Shown in pieces: positions 39,611-55,100 of a stretch of 64,000 bases of DNA. The stretch covers positions 45,369 to 109,368 of the forward strand of contig OENT01000480.1 in the NCBI GenBank assembly GCA_900239685.1, read 5' to 3'. A program made the position numbers and the translations under genes. The notes under the pieces were generated by a model, which saw nothing but the letters and a program-made list of their open reading frames with translations, had not been told where the DNA came from and ran no database searches. Numbering within the stretch: position 1 is the first letter of the stretch; the number at the start of each line of letters is the position of its first letter. Source of the DNA: Rotaria macrura (Eukaryota; Rotifera; Eurotatoria; Philodinida; Philodinidae).

Positions 39611-42073
39611 CGTCAAAGATGATTCAGTACTGCAAGAAATATTTGAAACCATCTAAAACGAATTAGTTATGCGAATGTTTTGCAGACTGTGTAAAATACT
39701 CTGTATACATTCAAGTTTCAGTGAAATAATCATGATAAGAATTGCAAGTCCGAGAAGCATGTTTTTCTTGCCATGGTTTCTTATTACATATGGTTGTACA
39801 TGACATGTGTAGATGTAGAGTATGAAAAAAAGAGATTTTTTTCTTAAACAAATTTCCCTTTAAAACAATAAAAGGTAATTATAACATCGACATTAGAATG
39901 TTGATTAGTGCAAGTAAAAATAAAAATCGATTCTCTACCATGATTGTAATTCAAATATACGCTAGATACAGATAAGTGACTGTACCTGTTAAAATGATAG
40001 ATAAAAGAATAAAGTGAACAATCTTTGGCATGATACAACTCACGAGTTATATTCTCAATGTATTACAACTAGTAGGAAGAATAGAACGGAAGAGAAGAGA
40101 ACATCTTTCGTGTACAATCACCGATCAGTTCCAAATAAATCCTCTTATAACACTCAATTATTGCAAAGAACAAAGCAACACTTCAATTAACATCATTTTT
40201 CAATTCTATTTTGTATTTCGTTTCTATTGATTAGTCATTTTTTTAGAAAATTTTACTCTCATTTCACTTTAAATCTTTACAGTTGTTATTTACAAAAAAC
40301 AAAACGCACGATGTAGAACTAACGTAAGGTGAAAGAACAGGTTATACATTAAAAGTGAGCCTGTTAACTACTTATTTGACACTCATAACACCTAAATACT
40401 AGATAAAACATACGGGTTCCTTGTGAAACATTTATGATTATGAAAAGACAAACATGTGTTGTAGTATTCCAGTTAGAATCCAATCGTTATTGCAATCAGT
40501 AACTATTTATATTAATAAGTTTATGTGTCATTTGTTGACATTGACGAATAATGACAATAACAAGAATGTAAAAAAAAACATGAAGATCTTTCTTTACACA
40601 GATTATTGTTTGTAATGATTACAACAATTATAATGAGAAGCATCCGAATTAAAGTTACCGTTCAGTGTAGATCAATATTGGAAAAAAATTGTTCATATAC
40701 CAGTAAGAATATGATGAACGAAAAACCTTGTGTTTTTTTCCTCCGTAGGATAAATACCAAGTGGGAAATAACTGATTTTTTCGATTTTAAATAAGAAATA
40801 TCAATTATTCGATTAAAATGATACAATTTTGTATGATTTTTGTTCAAAATATCAATGTAGTGTGAGACAGTTTAAATTATATTTTCATGATTTCTGTGAT
40901 TTTCTTGACTTTTTCAAAAATATAAAATCAACTATTTTAAAAGAATCAGATGTTTTCCCTTGATGCATACGTACAATTGACAAAAGAATGTTGATTTTAC
41001 GAGGTAAATCAACGAATTCAATTCAGTCATCAAGCAAAGGCAACAAAAATATTGCCATAGAAATCAAGTTATATAGACTGTCAACAAGGAAACAGTTAGA
41101 AAATGAAACTTGACCATAAATATTTACGACTTGATTATGAATGTAATGATTCAAGTTAAGAAATCAAATTTAAACCATCACAATTCATGTGTACTGAAAT
41201 AGGATTGTTAATAAAAGTGAAATTTAAGACAAGTAGTGAAGACTCTTCAATGTCCCATCATGGTTATTCATGTTTTTCACTCCAAGGTTCATGTATGCAC
41301 GCATATGAATCTATTAAAATTAACATGAGAATTTATTGACATATAATCTGTTTTCATGTTTTTTAATTATTTCTCAAAGAATTTTACTGTAAAACTTGTT
41401 GTATTCAATGATGAACTTGATGTATATATGTGAAAACGTTTTCTTCGTATGTGATGCTGAAAACTTCTGTTGCATGTATGAACGCATTGTTCTTATTCAC
41501 ACGAAACTGACATCCTCATCAGTGAACCAACACATTTTTCAATGATAATCTGCTTGTGACATTTTCAAGCTCTTGATATTCGAATGCAGTGACTTGTTTG
41601 GGATGATATGCCATACGACAATTAAAGGTTTGAATTTTCAGTCTTAGTAAAATACAATCACTATATTTAGAACGAAGTCAGTTAAAAGAATACAAAACAT
41701 TGGAAGTGCATATCAATTGAATTCGTCAGGAAAACATCGTTTTCAAAAAGACAATGACTTTTTAAAAATTTGAAGAAATCGTTTTCGTCATGTGCATGAA
41801 TCATAGTTGACGAGTTGAAATGAAAAAAAAACCCAAAAGAAAAATAAATTCGAGTAAAACATAGAATGTAAATTTTGATATACAAGCTGAAAATAGCTTG
41901 CAAAACTTTCCATAACTGGTTGCGTATGTGCCATCAAAAGCAGATCATATTTTTCATACATATGAATTGTATAATTTCATCGATGATGTTTTTGACAAGG
42001 TTGATTTTCTTTCATGATACTGTAGGAGATCACACGATAAGATTTAAAGAAAAACGTTTTTAAAGCAACATTC

Positions 42074-42109
42074 GTTACGGGGGTGCGAAGTAGAAACCCC
42101 TGAAGTAAC
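42074..42109. other. Short perfect stem with a G/C-rich core
   Basis: GTTAC-GGGGGT ... AACCCC-TGAA-GTAAC pairs with itself around a 10-nt loop. The G-run and C-run are unusual in this AT-rich tract. It may be a remnant end of a mobile element or a chance hairpin. Confidence 0.35.
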
Positions 42110-44302
42110 TAAAAATCTAGAGTAATTATTGATGTATGGACTCCATTGAATTTGTTTCAAATACAACGATATAAATAATGTCTACAACTGCTTCTCTCTC
42201 TGTCTCTATGTAGGTTTCTCCTTTATGTCTAATAGTATTATCATTTGAAAATTTATTCTATTTTCATCAACGACTAGTTCTATTGAAACAGAAACATTAC
42301 ATTTGGTTTTTACGAATGAATTTCGCAAAGATTGATTCCTGAATGTTTTTTTTAATCAGTGAACAATTGAAATTGATTTGAGATATTACAAACAGTTTTC
42401 GGGATGCATCACTAACGAACATTCAAAGTACGATGATCCCTTATTATAATTAATCTGACAATGTGTCAAATGCATAGACTAATCCGACAACTGATTACTT
42501 ACGATGCTAAGCACTATTGGCTTCATCAAGTCCGATAGTGTCTAAAACTAATTGGAAAACATGAAACCTATCTTCTTCTACTCTGAAACGTTCTCATACG
42601 TTGGCTATGTTGTTTTTTTTTCTGGAAATCTAGCATAAATTTCGAGAAGCTTTACCATTATCACTTATGTAGATTTAAATAAGATAAATGAATTGTTCAA
42701 TTCTGATTTGATTGAAGAAATATTTGTAAATATTATTCAGTAGTAGACATGAAAATTCTACAAATCTATTATTCATAGAACAAATGTTAATAGTAGATAG
42801 AATGAGATGAATTCGTCAACTATGCCATTGGTCTTAATAACAACTTCTATCGTTATAGTATCACTTGAGGGTAAAAATAAATATTATATTCAGCATGAGT
42901 ACAAACAAAACGTTAAAACATCAATATATTAAAGAAAGAAAAACAAATATGTCCTTCTGCAATAGGCATTTTCTCATATTTCACACATAGCCTTCTCCGC
43001 TCGCAATATTTAGCTTTTTTTTCCTTTAAATTCTATAATCTATTGTTCGTAAGTTGTATTCTTTATTCAGAGAAGGCAATGCGTCTTTACCTTGAAATAA
43101 GAACTGTAACGACAAAAAGACTATGTAACGTACGACTTCATTTTTGACAACTTTATCTACTTCCGTCATTGAACCGACTAAAAACATTATTTCCTTTGGA
43201 GAGAATAAATTAAATTCTTACAGTTTGCGGCTGAGTGACTTTAAAAGAATGAACCATTTTCTTCTATCTCTTGTCAACAGAACTGTTGAATAGGTTTGCA
43301 TAGAACATACATTGAGACATGTTATTTGAAGCATACATCATAACTAATTTGAGTTGAACGTCATTTTTTGTCCTGAAACTCTATCAATACTAAATGTAAT
43401 TTTGAAAAATATTACTTATGCATTACTTAACTAGAGTGCAATATTTTCAAACATTATTTATAGAAATAAAAAAAAAGAACGACAAATCGACAGCTATATT
43501 TGGAATTCTCGTTGTCACACTAGTTTTCAAAATTTTATTGCTCAGTTTAAATAGCTGTGAAATCGAAGTGACTATGGTACACATATGCGTAACTAAAACT
43601 TTATTCTTCGTTCAACCGTAGAATGAAAAAAAATGAACAAGAAGAAAAACTAACATACACTTAAATATGGCAATTTCAAATTACGATGCATAAAATCATG
43701 AAGCACAACGAATATATCTTTTAACAAAAGACAAATGTTGAAAAAAAAATGATGAATTATACGAAGAGACATGACAGTTAAAATCACTACTAGATGAATA
43801 TATATGTTTTTCTTTTTTAAGCTATTTTTAATAATTAAAATTACATTGATTTGCAATTTTCTTCTTCATATTATACATAGATCTGAAGTGTTTCGTTCTT
43901 TGATGAAAAAAAGAAATAGCAGCGATGAATTCGAGATAATGAATTAATCATTATTTGACTTGCCGATGTGAATCGAACTATAACGTAAACATCAAAAATG
44001 ATGATAAGAATAAAACACTTATGTTTCAAGTGGATTTAAGTTATTGTCACTATTTACAAAATTATTTGTCTTTTTAGTACGCCTACTATTCTATTGAACA
44101 ATGCTAGATATCAAGACTACAAAGGACTGCACTTATTATCAACGCCGCAGGAGAATGCCGATATATGAATGTTTGATGCTTGTAATAATAGATGATTTGG
44201 AACGTATATCTGAATTGCTAATTTAAAAAATAGAAATAGTCGATCGATAGGATTGCTTTACTATGCAATGAATGTGTAATATTTGAAAAAGTTACTTTAT
44301 TT

Positions 44303-44325
44303 GATATATATATATATATATATAT
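44303..44325. repeat. (TA)n microsatellite
   Basis: An uninterrupted TA run of about 11 units in the gene-poor tract. Confidence 0.9.
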
Positions 44326-45062
44326 TGAATTTTTTTTATGTCATAAACTAGTCATTTAAAAAAACTTGGCAAATCTCATGCCAATATATAATAGAATAAT
44401 ATTCGCCATGAATAATTTATAAGATAGAAAAAAAATCGTATACGTGCTACATTTCTAATCAGGATTTTTTTCATTATAAATTATTTTAATATCTGTATAA
44501 TTTCTTTCAGTGATAAATTTGAAATGGTTGACTTTGAATAATCATTGGACGCATCGTTCTATTCTTGACTGTTACATCTTGTAAGCACCTTGATCATGCT
44601 TAAATGAATGGAAACATTTTTTGTTTTTCTCGGTTCATTTCATCGACTATGTTAATCCCTTAGATCAAGCAAGGTCTTACAATCTGGCCGTTATAATTAG
44701 AAGAACTATTTGATCAAGCAAAACATTTATTCCAGCGTATTTAATCTTCTGTCGTTTTGTCTAGAAAAACAAGCGATGTTTGAAACTTTCATTGACCTTA
44801 TTTATAGAAGAGGAAAAACAACTCATTTCCTAGATTAACCTTCAGACATCTGTAGTTAATGTTTCTTTTATCGAAAATATCTCATGTGTATGAATTATTG
44901 TTGTCTGATTTACGAAGAAAGAAAACTCATCACTTCTTCTAACATTGTTATGATGCTGATATAACAAGAAACCTAGGGTGATTATCGAATATATCCTACG
45001 GTGGTTATCTTTGTTGATTCTATATCTTCGAGTATCAACATTAACTAGCAAAAAGAATCTAT

Positions 45063-45081
45063 TATATATATATATATATAT
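45063..45081. repeat. (TA)n microsatellite
   Basis: A TA run of about nine units in the gene-poor tract. Confidence 0.85.
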
Positions 45082-46411
45082 GTATGCGACAACATGGGAG
45101 CAATAACTAAAATAAAAATCCTTCTGTCCTTGGTTGCCTTGTTACGATTGCGTGTTGTAGTAGTGTCTTACATGAATATATTTATGTAAGTGTATCGACG
45201 ATGGGTTAATTACACTTTCCAATATATTTTTGCAGCACATTTGAGAGGTAAAAGGCCGATTGTAGCACACATAACTGCACATTAAAACGTTCGTTGAAGG
45301 CTGAATGCCACAAAAAAAAAGAAACTAAATAGGAATGCTTCTCCGTTTTCTTTTAGTTTATTTTTAGTCAAACAAAGAGTTGAAGATCCAATTTCTTGTT
45401 CATATATACACACAAATTATATCATAATGTCAAAAGAAGTTAAAAAATGAACAAAAAAAAGAAGCTTTGAACTTCTTACGTCATCTCTTATATTTGAATG
45501 CAAGACAAGTGCTATTGTTTGTTCATATGGTCAGACCAAATAGTAGACGAGTAACAATTCAGTCAAGCTGTCTAATGTTGTCTTAGATTTAATAATTTAT
45601 TTCTTTTTCGGATTTTTTTTAGTCAAACATCTACTAATATAAACTAAGGTGACATGGCATGTTCGATAAGCACATACTGATTTCAGTATAAAAGAGAAAT
45701 AAGAACTATGATTGGCAGGTGTTTGTTTACAATTATTTGATTGAAAAAAAAATGCGAAATTAGCTGCAGCTGTTTATTGTTATTCTTCTTGGAATGAGAA
45801 GCTACTCGGGGATGAGATTCCATGCTGTGTTTTTTTTTATGAAGGTTATTTGGACGTTCTTTGATTCAACAAAGATGAGCATGCAATACCTTTTGCCAAT
45901 AACCTTTTCTAGTTTGAATGATTATGATAATAATAGTGTTCGTTTATTCATTGATTGAGTGCGTGTTTATTTCCTCCAGCAGAGATCTAACATGATCGTG
46001 CGGTGTACTGCCGATGGCACTAGGCTCTTGCTTTGCTCACGCAATCTTCTTTCTCGATTTTCTTCTTCTTGTTATACATGTCTATGGATGTATGTAGATT
46101 ACGTGTTCCGGAATTAGCCAACACAATCTATGACACACGACGATATGAGTGAAGAAAGAATGAATCTGCTCACAGATGCTCAAAATTAGCGAATATAAAG
46201 CCTTTGGTCATCTATAGCGGCACCAAACTAACGACTCATCACTGTAATTACAAAGAAGTGCTTCTTGACTCTACTTTCTATATTTAAGTTTGCATCAATA
46301 AGATACACACTTGTCGTCGGTTATGCACACATGCATCCGATTGGTAGTAGTAGCCTTCAAGTAGGTCATCTTTTGTCTTTCTCATCATTCTTTTTAGAGC
46401 ATCAAGTGAAC

Positions 46412-46533
46412 GAGAGAGAGAGAGAGAGGGGCAGAGTAGTTGATGGTGTTCCTTTTTTCTCTCTTGCTTCCGTCCATTATAGAGTTAACTTAACTTCCAT
46501 CTATTCTCTCTCCTTTCTCTCTCTCTCTCTTTT
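46412..46533. repeat. (GA)n and (CT)n tracts in opposite orientation
   Basis: A GA run at 46412-46430 and a CT run at 46505-46533 lie about 75 nt apart and are reverse complements, so they can pair. The 133-codon ORF across them is an artefact of the tracts. Confidence 0.75.
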
Positions 46534-48881
46534 CTCGTATATTCTAATCGATTGTCGCCCACTCTTCCGTTTAGTCGGCGTTATTCTACAAAAACCTTCG
46601 AATACATGTAAATCGCTTTCTTTTCCCTCGTTCGCTCCTCATTTCAAGGTAATAAATTGCTATTAAACGATTGTGTCCATTTGTTCTTCATTCGATCGAT
46701 CGTTTATTCGTCAAGCAAATTATCCATGTCGTGAGCGTGTGAATTTCTTTGAAAGAATAAAAGCGAGAACATGAATCTTTCTAATTAGTAACACACTCAT
46801 CGGGGAATATGAACGAGATCGATATCGAATGAAAACGACACAATTTATAATTGTACATGAGAATAAATGCAGCAAGTAAAGATATAACTGAAGTGAATCT
46901 TTATTTCTTGTATCGTATATTAAGCAGTTGTACTCTATGAATTAGGAGTTTCATACAACTACGTAATAGTAATAGATCTTAAATTATGAATGATTATCAA
47001 AAGTTTTTATGCACTGAAATGTAATAAGATCTAAGTTTATTTTTTGATAAAAATCATTGTTATTTTCTTCTTTGTTGAACAACTTCGTCTATTCGTTTAT
47101 TGAATTTCCTATCTTCCGATGATATGATCTCTAATCTTGCCTTCGAATATGATGATTCGTATAGATTAAGCTCACAGTTAATCATATTCTCTTCTTTCGT
47201 CTTCTTCTTTTGTTTTCTATCTATTCGATCTAGATGAATATATTGTTATTGTTTTCTTTTTGTCGTCGTCGTACGCTAGTGTTGAACATCCGTGTATGTT
47301 AATAGCGTAGTTTCAATCTGATGCCGCTTTCTATTTCTGTGTCGAGACGATTAATGAATATTTAACAGGAGAATCTCTGCTTTGCGTGTTAAACGAACAT
47401 CTGACGACGTTCAATGTCAACAACTATCATTTAATCGGTATATTTTCGACTATCACAATGAAGTATATTAACACATAGTTTCTCTTTCGCTTATTCTGTC
47501 GGTTTGCCGTTTGCATTTTGTCCGTCGTTCAATGAAGCGAAACTTAAAGGTGAGTTCATAGAGAAATACGAATGAGTGTCCTTGGTTGTGCCTGATGTTC
47601 TGTTTTCCAATTGAGAGCACACGATAATTTTTTTCTTTTCTCTTTTTATCTCATCTTTTTCCTTTTATGCTGTGTGTTCCACCTTTGGGAATGACTGCTA
47701 CCATCGACAAGTAAGACCTTGAATGAGAATGAGAGAAGAAAAGAATACTTCTTTCATTCTGTCTGAAATTTATGCGCTTGTTCGAACATTCTCATTTTAT
47801 CATTGCACATCGTAATTTAATCTTACTGTTGTGTTACTAGCGCCGTTCGTCACTTGAATATCGCACGGAGAGATCGCTTTACGATGTCGACGACAATTCT
47901 TTTCTTTCTTTCTTTTTTTTTTATTCTCATAGCACCTCTTAAAGAAAAAGTCAAGTTTATTTCTTTCTCTTTTTCTCTTTATTCTTTGTTAGATTGAAAT
48001 ATAATTATAATGAACAACGTAGGTAAGCATTAATACTACACAAGCATCCCATATTGTGTACACCACCGACTTTTCATGTTGATTGCAGCTACTTGACGGA
48101 TCGAAGAACGATGCCTTTTTACATTGTTCGTTACTGAAAGAATGAGAGTAGACAACAGATTTTTTATTCATAAGGAAAAAAATCTATGCGGTTTTCTTTT
48201 CTAATTCTTCTCTTTGGAAGATAAATATTTACTCGAGTTGAACGCATGCGACAATATTGGAAATGATCGAATGGTCAGTTCTATGTGTGTACAAGACAAC
48301 GCCTTGCTCGTTTGAATGTATGCTTAGTGATTGATCATTGAGTATACACATATATATGTATTGAATATGAGTAAGGGAAATGGGTATGTAAATACATGAA
48401 ATAAGGAAATAGAATAATGAGTAAATGTACATTCAAATTTTCTTGAAAATGTTCAAACATACTATCAGTACTTATGCAATCGAGATTCAATGCTTTAGTA
48501 ATGATTACTAGTAGAAATTTTCTCTTTTTTTTTGTTTTTAAAAAAAGTATAAAAGTTAATTTTGAAAAATGACCTACATTAAAAAATCATATAATATTTT
48601 ATTTGATAACCGCTTGTGTATTGAACTGTTTTTGTGTTATGATATCATTATTCATTATAGTAGCTTTATCATTTGTCACCTAACTGTTCACGCTTTTTCT
48701 CGCTCGCCTTCTCCTCCTACTTCATTCATTACCTTATTATACAATAATAATGTATTGATTATAACGGAAAAATCCTTGTCGCTTTTTTTTCTCGATAATC
48801 GATGTGAAAAAATTCGGCTTTATACGAATATAACGATTTTTGAGCATCAAATCAGATTACATTTTAAGCCGAACGTTTTAA

Positions 48882-48915
48882 TGTATATATATATATATAC
48901 ATATATGTATATGTG
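48882..48915. repeat. (TA)n-rich microsatellite
   Basis: TATATA run with single interruptions, one of a series spaced through 44-55 kb. Confidence 0.85.
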
Positions 48916-49062
48916 TTGTCATATGCTAGCCACACTATTCGTAAATTAAATCATATAATATAATATACAATAGAATGACAAAGAGAAAAAGCCTATTGAA
49001 CTACGAGGACATGTATAGAACCGCTTGTGTGATCATGATCATTTTGTCAATTGCTTAAATGC

Positions 49063-49067
<5 letters not shown>

Positions 49068-49094
<27 letters not shown>

Positions 49095-49116
49095 AATGTG
49101 TGTGTGTGTGTGTGTG
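49068..49116. repeat. (TA)n(TG)n compound microsatellite
   Basis: A TA run of about 13 units passes into a TG run of about 10 units. Confidence 0.9.
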
Positions 49117-52100
49117 AATTCATACATCTATTCGAGATAGCCCTGAGGCGGCAGTGTTCCCATTACTAGACCGAATATACACATACATATTTTCAATTTT
49201 TATTGTCAATCAATAGGGTCGTAGGCACAACTATCGAAGATACAGATCATTGAACGCAAAGAGGGTGATGAATTGCCTGTGATTTGCCCTGTGCTATATG
49301 TATGGGAGAGAGAACCACTAATTGCCGGTGGTAGTTAGAGTAATAGTAGTTGAGATACGAAAGAGAAATAGAGAGAGAGAGGGGGAGAATGACGATTCAA
49401 TGAACATCGAAGAGTGTATATGTGCGTGTGTATATGTCATTCAACTTAACATCAGAACTACGAATGAGTTTGTCTATTTGTTTGCCGTTTTCAGTTTTTC
49501 TTATAAAGATATTATAATGGATGACAAGTATCATTAGATAATGTAATTTTAGCATCTTTCTCTCCATTTTTGCTCTCTCTCACTCATTAAATGCACGTCT
49601 CATATAGGAAAATCTTTTGTTGAAGTTTTCTTATATTCAATTAGTTGTTACGCAATAGCACATCATGAAAGAGATAAAATCTTCATTTTATATAGATTAA
49701 AAATGTTAAGCCTAGAGGTAAGAAACTCAAGTAAGATTTCGATTAGAGAGGCATGATCGATTTATTTCATGTTCGACGGAACTCGAAGTATTTATCGATT
49801 TTCCTTTTTTTCTTGCATATTTTCTTTTCTTCGTTCTTTTTTTCCTTCTCCATACATGTACGCATGTGCTTATCGAAATAGTCGTGGTCATTCTTAACGG
49901 CAACGTCCATGGAAGAAGGTAAGAGGAATAAATATATATATATACATTTGTATACATAGAGTGGCATCTAATGATGCCTATAAGCAAAACAGCAGCTTTT
50001 GCACAGAGAAATAATTTAGATGTTGATTAGGATAGTGTTAGATCTTTCTTTCTGTATCTGTCCCGGAAGATGATGAGATCGTATACGTTTTTTTCCTCTT
50101 TTTGCCCGTGTATGTCGATGATGATTGCCAGACAGTCAGACAACGAATCTTTTTATCTTGATATGTATGTATAACGTTGTTTGGACTCGTAAATCACTTT
50201 TGCTCAACTACACACAAGTATACACTAGCGTAAGACGAAAAAAGAAGGAGACATACAAGTATATGTCCCTTGAGCAGCTGGTGCTAATCAGAATTGCTTT
50301 GCGTGTATTTTCGGTTCGTTCACTGACTGGATCATTAGAGATCCATCTGCGAAATGAGCCGATCAATGAATGCTACTATAGTTGAGAACGATTAATTTAT
50401 TTTCTATGTGCATTTGACCACGCCCGTCTGTCAATGGCAACAAACTTTCATATGTGTTCATGTGATTATTGACGATGGACATCTTGAAAAGAAATATGTC
50501 TAAGTCGATTCTCATAATTGAATAGTAGTGAGTGATCAATGATCGAGGTGGGTGTACATGTATATAGATGTGATCTCATGACTATTGTCATTTCGTGTAT
50601 TATTTTTGTTTCTTCGATATATATATATATATCGACGAATATACTCAGCTCAACAGCTGGAGGTCAACGATGGCACTCTACCATTATTTCTCTCTTTCGC
50701 ATGTTGACTAACGATGATGCTGTTGTTGATGATGATGATGATCAGCAGAACAGCCTTCATATATATACTGAACATTTATCGATGACACGCAAACATTTCA
50801 CATGTTTCATTTTTCAAAAATACATATCAGTGAGTATGAACAGTTGGAATTCGAGCATACGTGTGAAACTTTATTCACGGTACAGCTGACTTTTGCCATG
50901 CTTGATTACATCGTCAATCAAGTTTTTCTTTGTCTGAACTTTTCATTTGACTTTTCGAAAAATAAAATCATAGAGAATTTCCTGCTGTATTCAAAGAAAA
51001 TCAATCGTATGTAGAAATATAAACAAAAATAAGAGCAGGTGAAAGTTGATTGATACACATATACAGACGCATAGATCTGAACATCTGCATTCTATTCGTG
51101 ATTATTCTATGTGTTAAAGGAAAAGATCCTTTTGTCTGTTCTATCTCTCTACTAAAGAGCATCATTTCCTTTATCATGTCTCCTGTTGCGTACTTCTATC
51201 ATAAAGATTATAAAGAGAAAAAGGTCACGCAAACACGTAGTCTAGTTCATCTTTTTCAAATCGATGATGTAGTCCCAATGCATGCGCGTGATCCACAGGG
51301 GAGATTCTCGCATTTTAGATAGAATGCCCCATTATTTCGAATAATCAAAGTAGTTATATAGAGCTAGTAAAGAACACATAAGAAAATCATTTTCATAGAT
51401 ATTACAAGATCTCAATCAGAGAATATTCAATGATTAATATCATTTGATTTGGTCAAAATACTACTGACAGTACTCGTTATTATTCTCATGTTCTAGAATA
51501 TAGACGAAGTATGTATATATATATATGCCAATGTTTGTTGTCTTATTTGTATACATATCTATTGATATCCATTCGATCATTTATTTTATTCGACAGTTAT
51601 GGTTTATGAGGCGGACAACAACAAACATATATATATATATATGTATCTAAAGATGTATCCCATTCAGATAGAAAGAAAACGAGATTTATAGACTCATAAA
51701 AATGTCATTCTAACAGATAGAACTAATCATTCCTGATAAGATATTAAAGATACATCTAACAAACATATTCTTTCAATCAATAGAGAATACAATAGTTCGA
51801 TGTTCGTTTTACTTGACGTAAGATGGTTTCGTTTTTTACCATCGCATGCCATATGATCCTTTCATACGTTGTTATAACCTCGTGTTCATTATTATAGAAA
51901 AGATTATGGCTTCTTTTCTCTCGTCTTATGTCATTCACTTATGAAGTAAGTTTGTCAAATGGATGCTCATCTGAAGTATAGAAACGAAAAGAAAAAAAGA
52001 GAAGAATAAGTTCAAACGGAATGACATGTTGATGTTTTTTTTCTCGAAACTCTAGTCTTATCTTTCCGTTCCCTTTCTCTCTCTCTCTCTGTCTCTGTCT

Positions 52101-55100
52101 CTTGCCTTCTAAAACAAGATCAAATGAAAGAAGGTCAAGTGGTAACTACTGTTTGATCACTCATGATATAGATGTAACTAAACTGAACATACATAAATGT
52201 GTGGATGGAAGAATCTGTAAAGTATCATAGTTCTGCATTCAATATAGTGATCAAAAAGAAAGAATGAATCGAGTGTGTTCGAAAATAGCTCAAGGCTATG
52301 TGAAATCATTCGATTTTCTTTTTGATTGAGTGAAAGAGAAAGTTGACAATTAGCTTCTGTATTCATACACGTACAGATATATATATATATACATCGAGTA
52401 TATGTCAATATTTGATACAGCGTCTCTCTTATTTTGCCTTTCGATAATGATCGTATAGGTACGATAATCTTTCATAGTGAATAAAGTCATCGGTGGCGGC
52501 AGCACTTGTACATTTAATTTCGACATAGCGAAAGAAGGAGAGAAAAGTAAATAAGACATCGAGTATGTTTGAACAGTTTAAGGTACTCTCCGAGATGATC
52601 GAAGGAGAAAGAGAGAGAGAGAAATACGACAATCGATCGAGTATGATCCGTGTGAAAACAATGAATACAAGGATACCGTAGAAAAGTCAGTTTTATATAG
52701 AGACATAGAACTACAAGGATGGGTGATGCAATATGATATGTACACATTAACTAAAAAGGAAAAAAAGAACGGAAAAGAAATAGTAAGTTCCATCTTGAGC
52801 TGTGTGAACCCATAGATATGTAAACTTAAGACTAAGAGTACTGATAAGATGATTGTGTCAGAAAGCGTAAACCAAATTGAAGATTATAAATAATGAGTAG
52901 GAAAAACTAAATTAAACTTTGCTTTTCTATTGTCATACTATCCCAAGTGAGACATGAACATCAATGAGAGTACTCGCACATTATAAGAATGATGATTTTT
53001 TTCTTGGTAATGGTCAATGGTCATCGAGGGAATTACATTCAACATGTCTACTACTGACCAGTTCTTTTTTCTCGCTTCTTCCTCTTATTCTACCATATAT
53101 GTATATATACATAAATATTTTTTTCCTTACTGGCTTGTACTCTCTTGTCATAATTATTCAAATAGTTCATATTTCTCGACTCAACACGGCCATAGTTGTA
53201 ACTGAACCTTTTCTTTTTATTAGTGCCGGTCGAGACGGAAGGAAATGTGTCGTGTGACTTGACATAATTGTGATTTAGCATTCGTTCCTGCAGTGTGTCA
53301 TCATTTCATTTATGTTTCTCATTCGTATATTCATGTCAAAATATATATATATTACACCAGGGCACGACACTATAGTTATGTTTTTTTTTGTTAGTTAGTT
53401 GTTGAAGCATGCATTTACAATTAGCCGTTCATTCCTTCTTTCTCTTTATGTCTGACTGTCTGTCTGTCCAAACTTGAACATTATACGTGTCATGCGACAA
53501 CGAGTACGACAAGTATTTATTCCACGCAGTTTTGAACTTACTAGAGAGTAAACTTTTTTGTTCTTAAGTGTAGACACAGTGAAATATGAGTAGTACCTAG
53601 TGGATGTAGTCAAGTCGAAATTAAATTGACTTTCACTTGCGTCATACATTTGAAACAGAGTAAGATCAAGTTTACGATGGTATGTTGTTTTCTTTTTGTT
53701 AAAGCTCGATAGACATACAGAATGATTTTTTCTCTTTTAATAATGTATACATATATAGAAAGAGAGATATAAATACATGATAAATTGAGGCATAGTGTCA
53801 CGTCATCAATAAAAAAGGACGAAGTGTTGATCAAAATCGCACTTGCGTCATATATTTTATATTGACACTTGGTCTTCTTTTTCTCTTTGTACCGTTGTAT
53901 TTGAACATTAACGTGCCCCCATGACATATTAAATGCTCATTATGATGATGGTGGTCAGTCGCCGCCATCATCAGTAATAGGTACATACATGAAAACGAAG
54001 ATGAAGAGACACTAGGTGCGTGAGTTGAAGCGTGAACATCGTTTTTCTCTGTTTTCTTTTGACAGTTTTATTCTAGACATGGATCAACTTGAATTGTTAC
54101 ACAAAAGAACGATGAACATGTGTTGACGATGCCATATACACACGTTCAATTCGCCATACGGGCCACTGAACAGCGTGTGTATACATAACCATTGCCGTAA
54201 GGCATGTCGTTGCATAGAACGCATTCTTCTTTTTCTCTCTCTCTACTTATTCTTGTATTTAATAAAGCCTACCTGTAGGCAGTCGGTCATCGGTCGATGG
54301 AATGCTAATTAAAAGTGAATCCCTTTTGCCCACTCATTCCTTTTTTTCTCCCTGCATCCCTCTCTCTCTCGCTCGTTCACTGTTATCTGCTTTATCCATA
54401 GACTATTCATTATAGTGTTTATTTCTGTTGAACAGCCGTGTGCACAGAATGTGTTTTACTTATCTGTTCAATTCCAACAGCATGTTGTTTATTGTTCTCT
54501 ATAGAATCTTCTGAACGCACGGCATGTCGCCGTCGTTGTATACACCTGATATTGATTTGCATATAGGACAACAATTGTCTGTGCGTCTGATTGCTGAACA
54601 GTGACCTATTACCATAAATTAACACTGACTAGAGGAAGAGTATGAACACATAAACAAATATAGGTCGCACCAACGTGTGATGACAATATAGAGATATTAG
54701 AAATGATCAATTCATTCATTTGTTTTTTTTTCTCTTCATTTTTATACACATATATATATACCGCAACAAAGATAGTCTAATATTGACATCGAATAAATTC
54801 GATCACTTGAATGCCAATGCAATTCTTCCTTTTTTCTCTTTGACATGTGTCAAAAAAGAAGAAGAGTATAGCGGCATCGGCATTCCTGATCTAAGGTCGA
54901 CCACATCTATATATATATATGTATACGGGTGTATTACTATTTCTTATGTCTGTTTTAGATCTATTGAGAAGATGTCCTTCTTATTTATTGCACGACAACA
55001 ACAACTATAGGTTATATGCAATTAAATATTGATGAAAAATCCTTGTAAATAGAATTATCTCAAAATTTTTGATAATGTTTTTTTTATTAATCCTTATCGG

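Noticed and set aside
43960..43995. Minus-strand GTTCGATTC resembling a tRNA B box
   Set aside because: No A box or anticodon arm at the right distance.
46265..46666. 133-codon ORF
   Set aside because: It spans GA and CT microsatellites, has a Ser/Leu/Phe-rich translation and no motif or splice support.
49727..49987. Overlapping minus-strand ORFs
   Set aside because: Lys/Arg-rich readings of a TTC/TTTC tract; several frames are open at once, as expected for low-complexity DNA.
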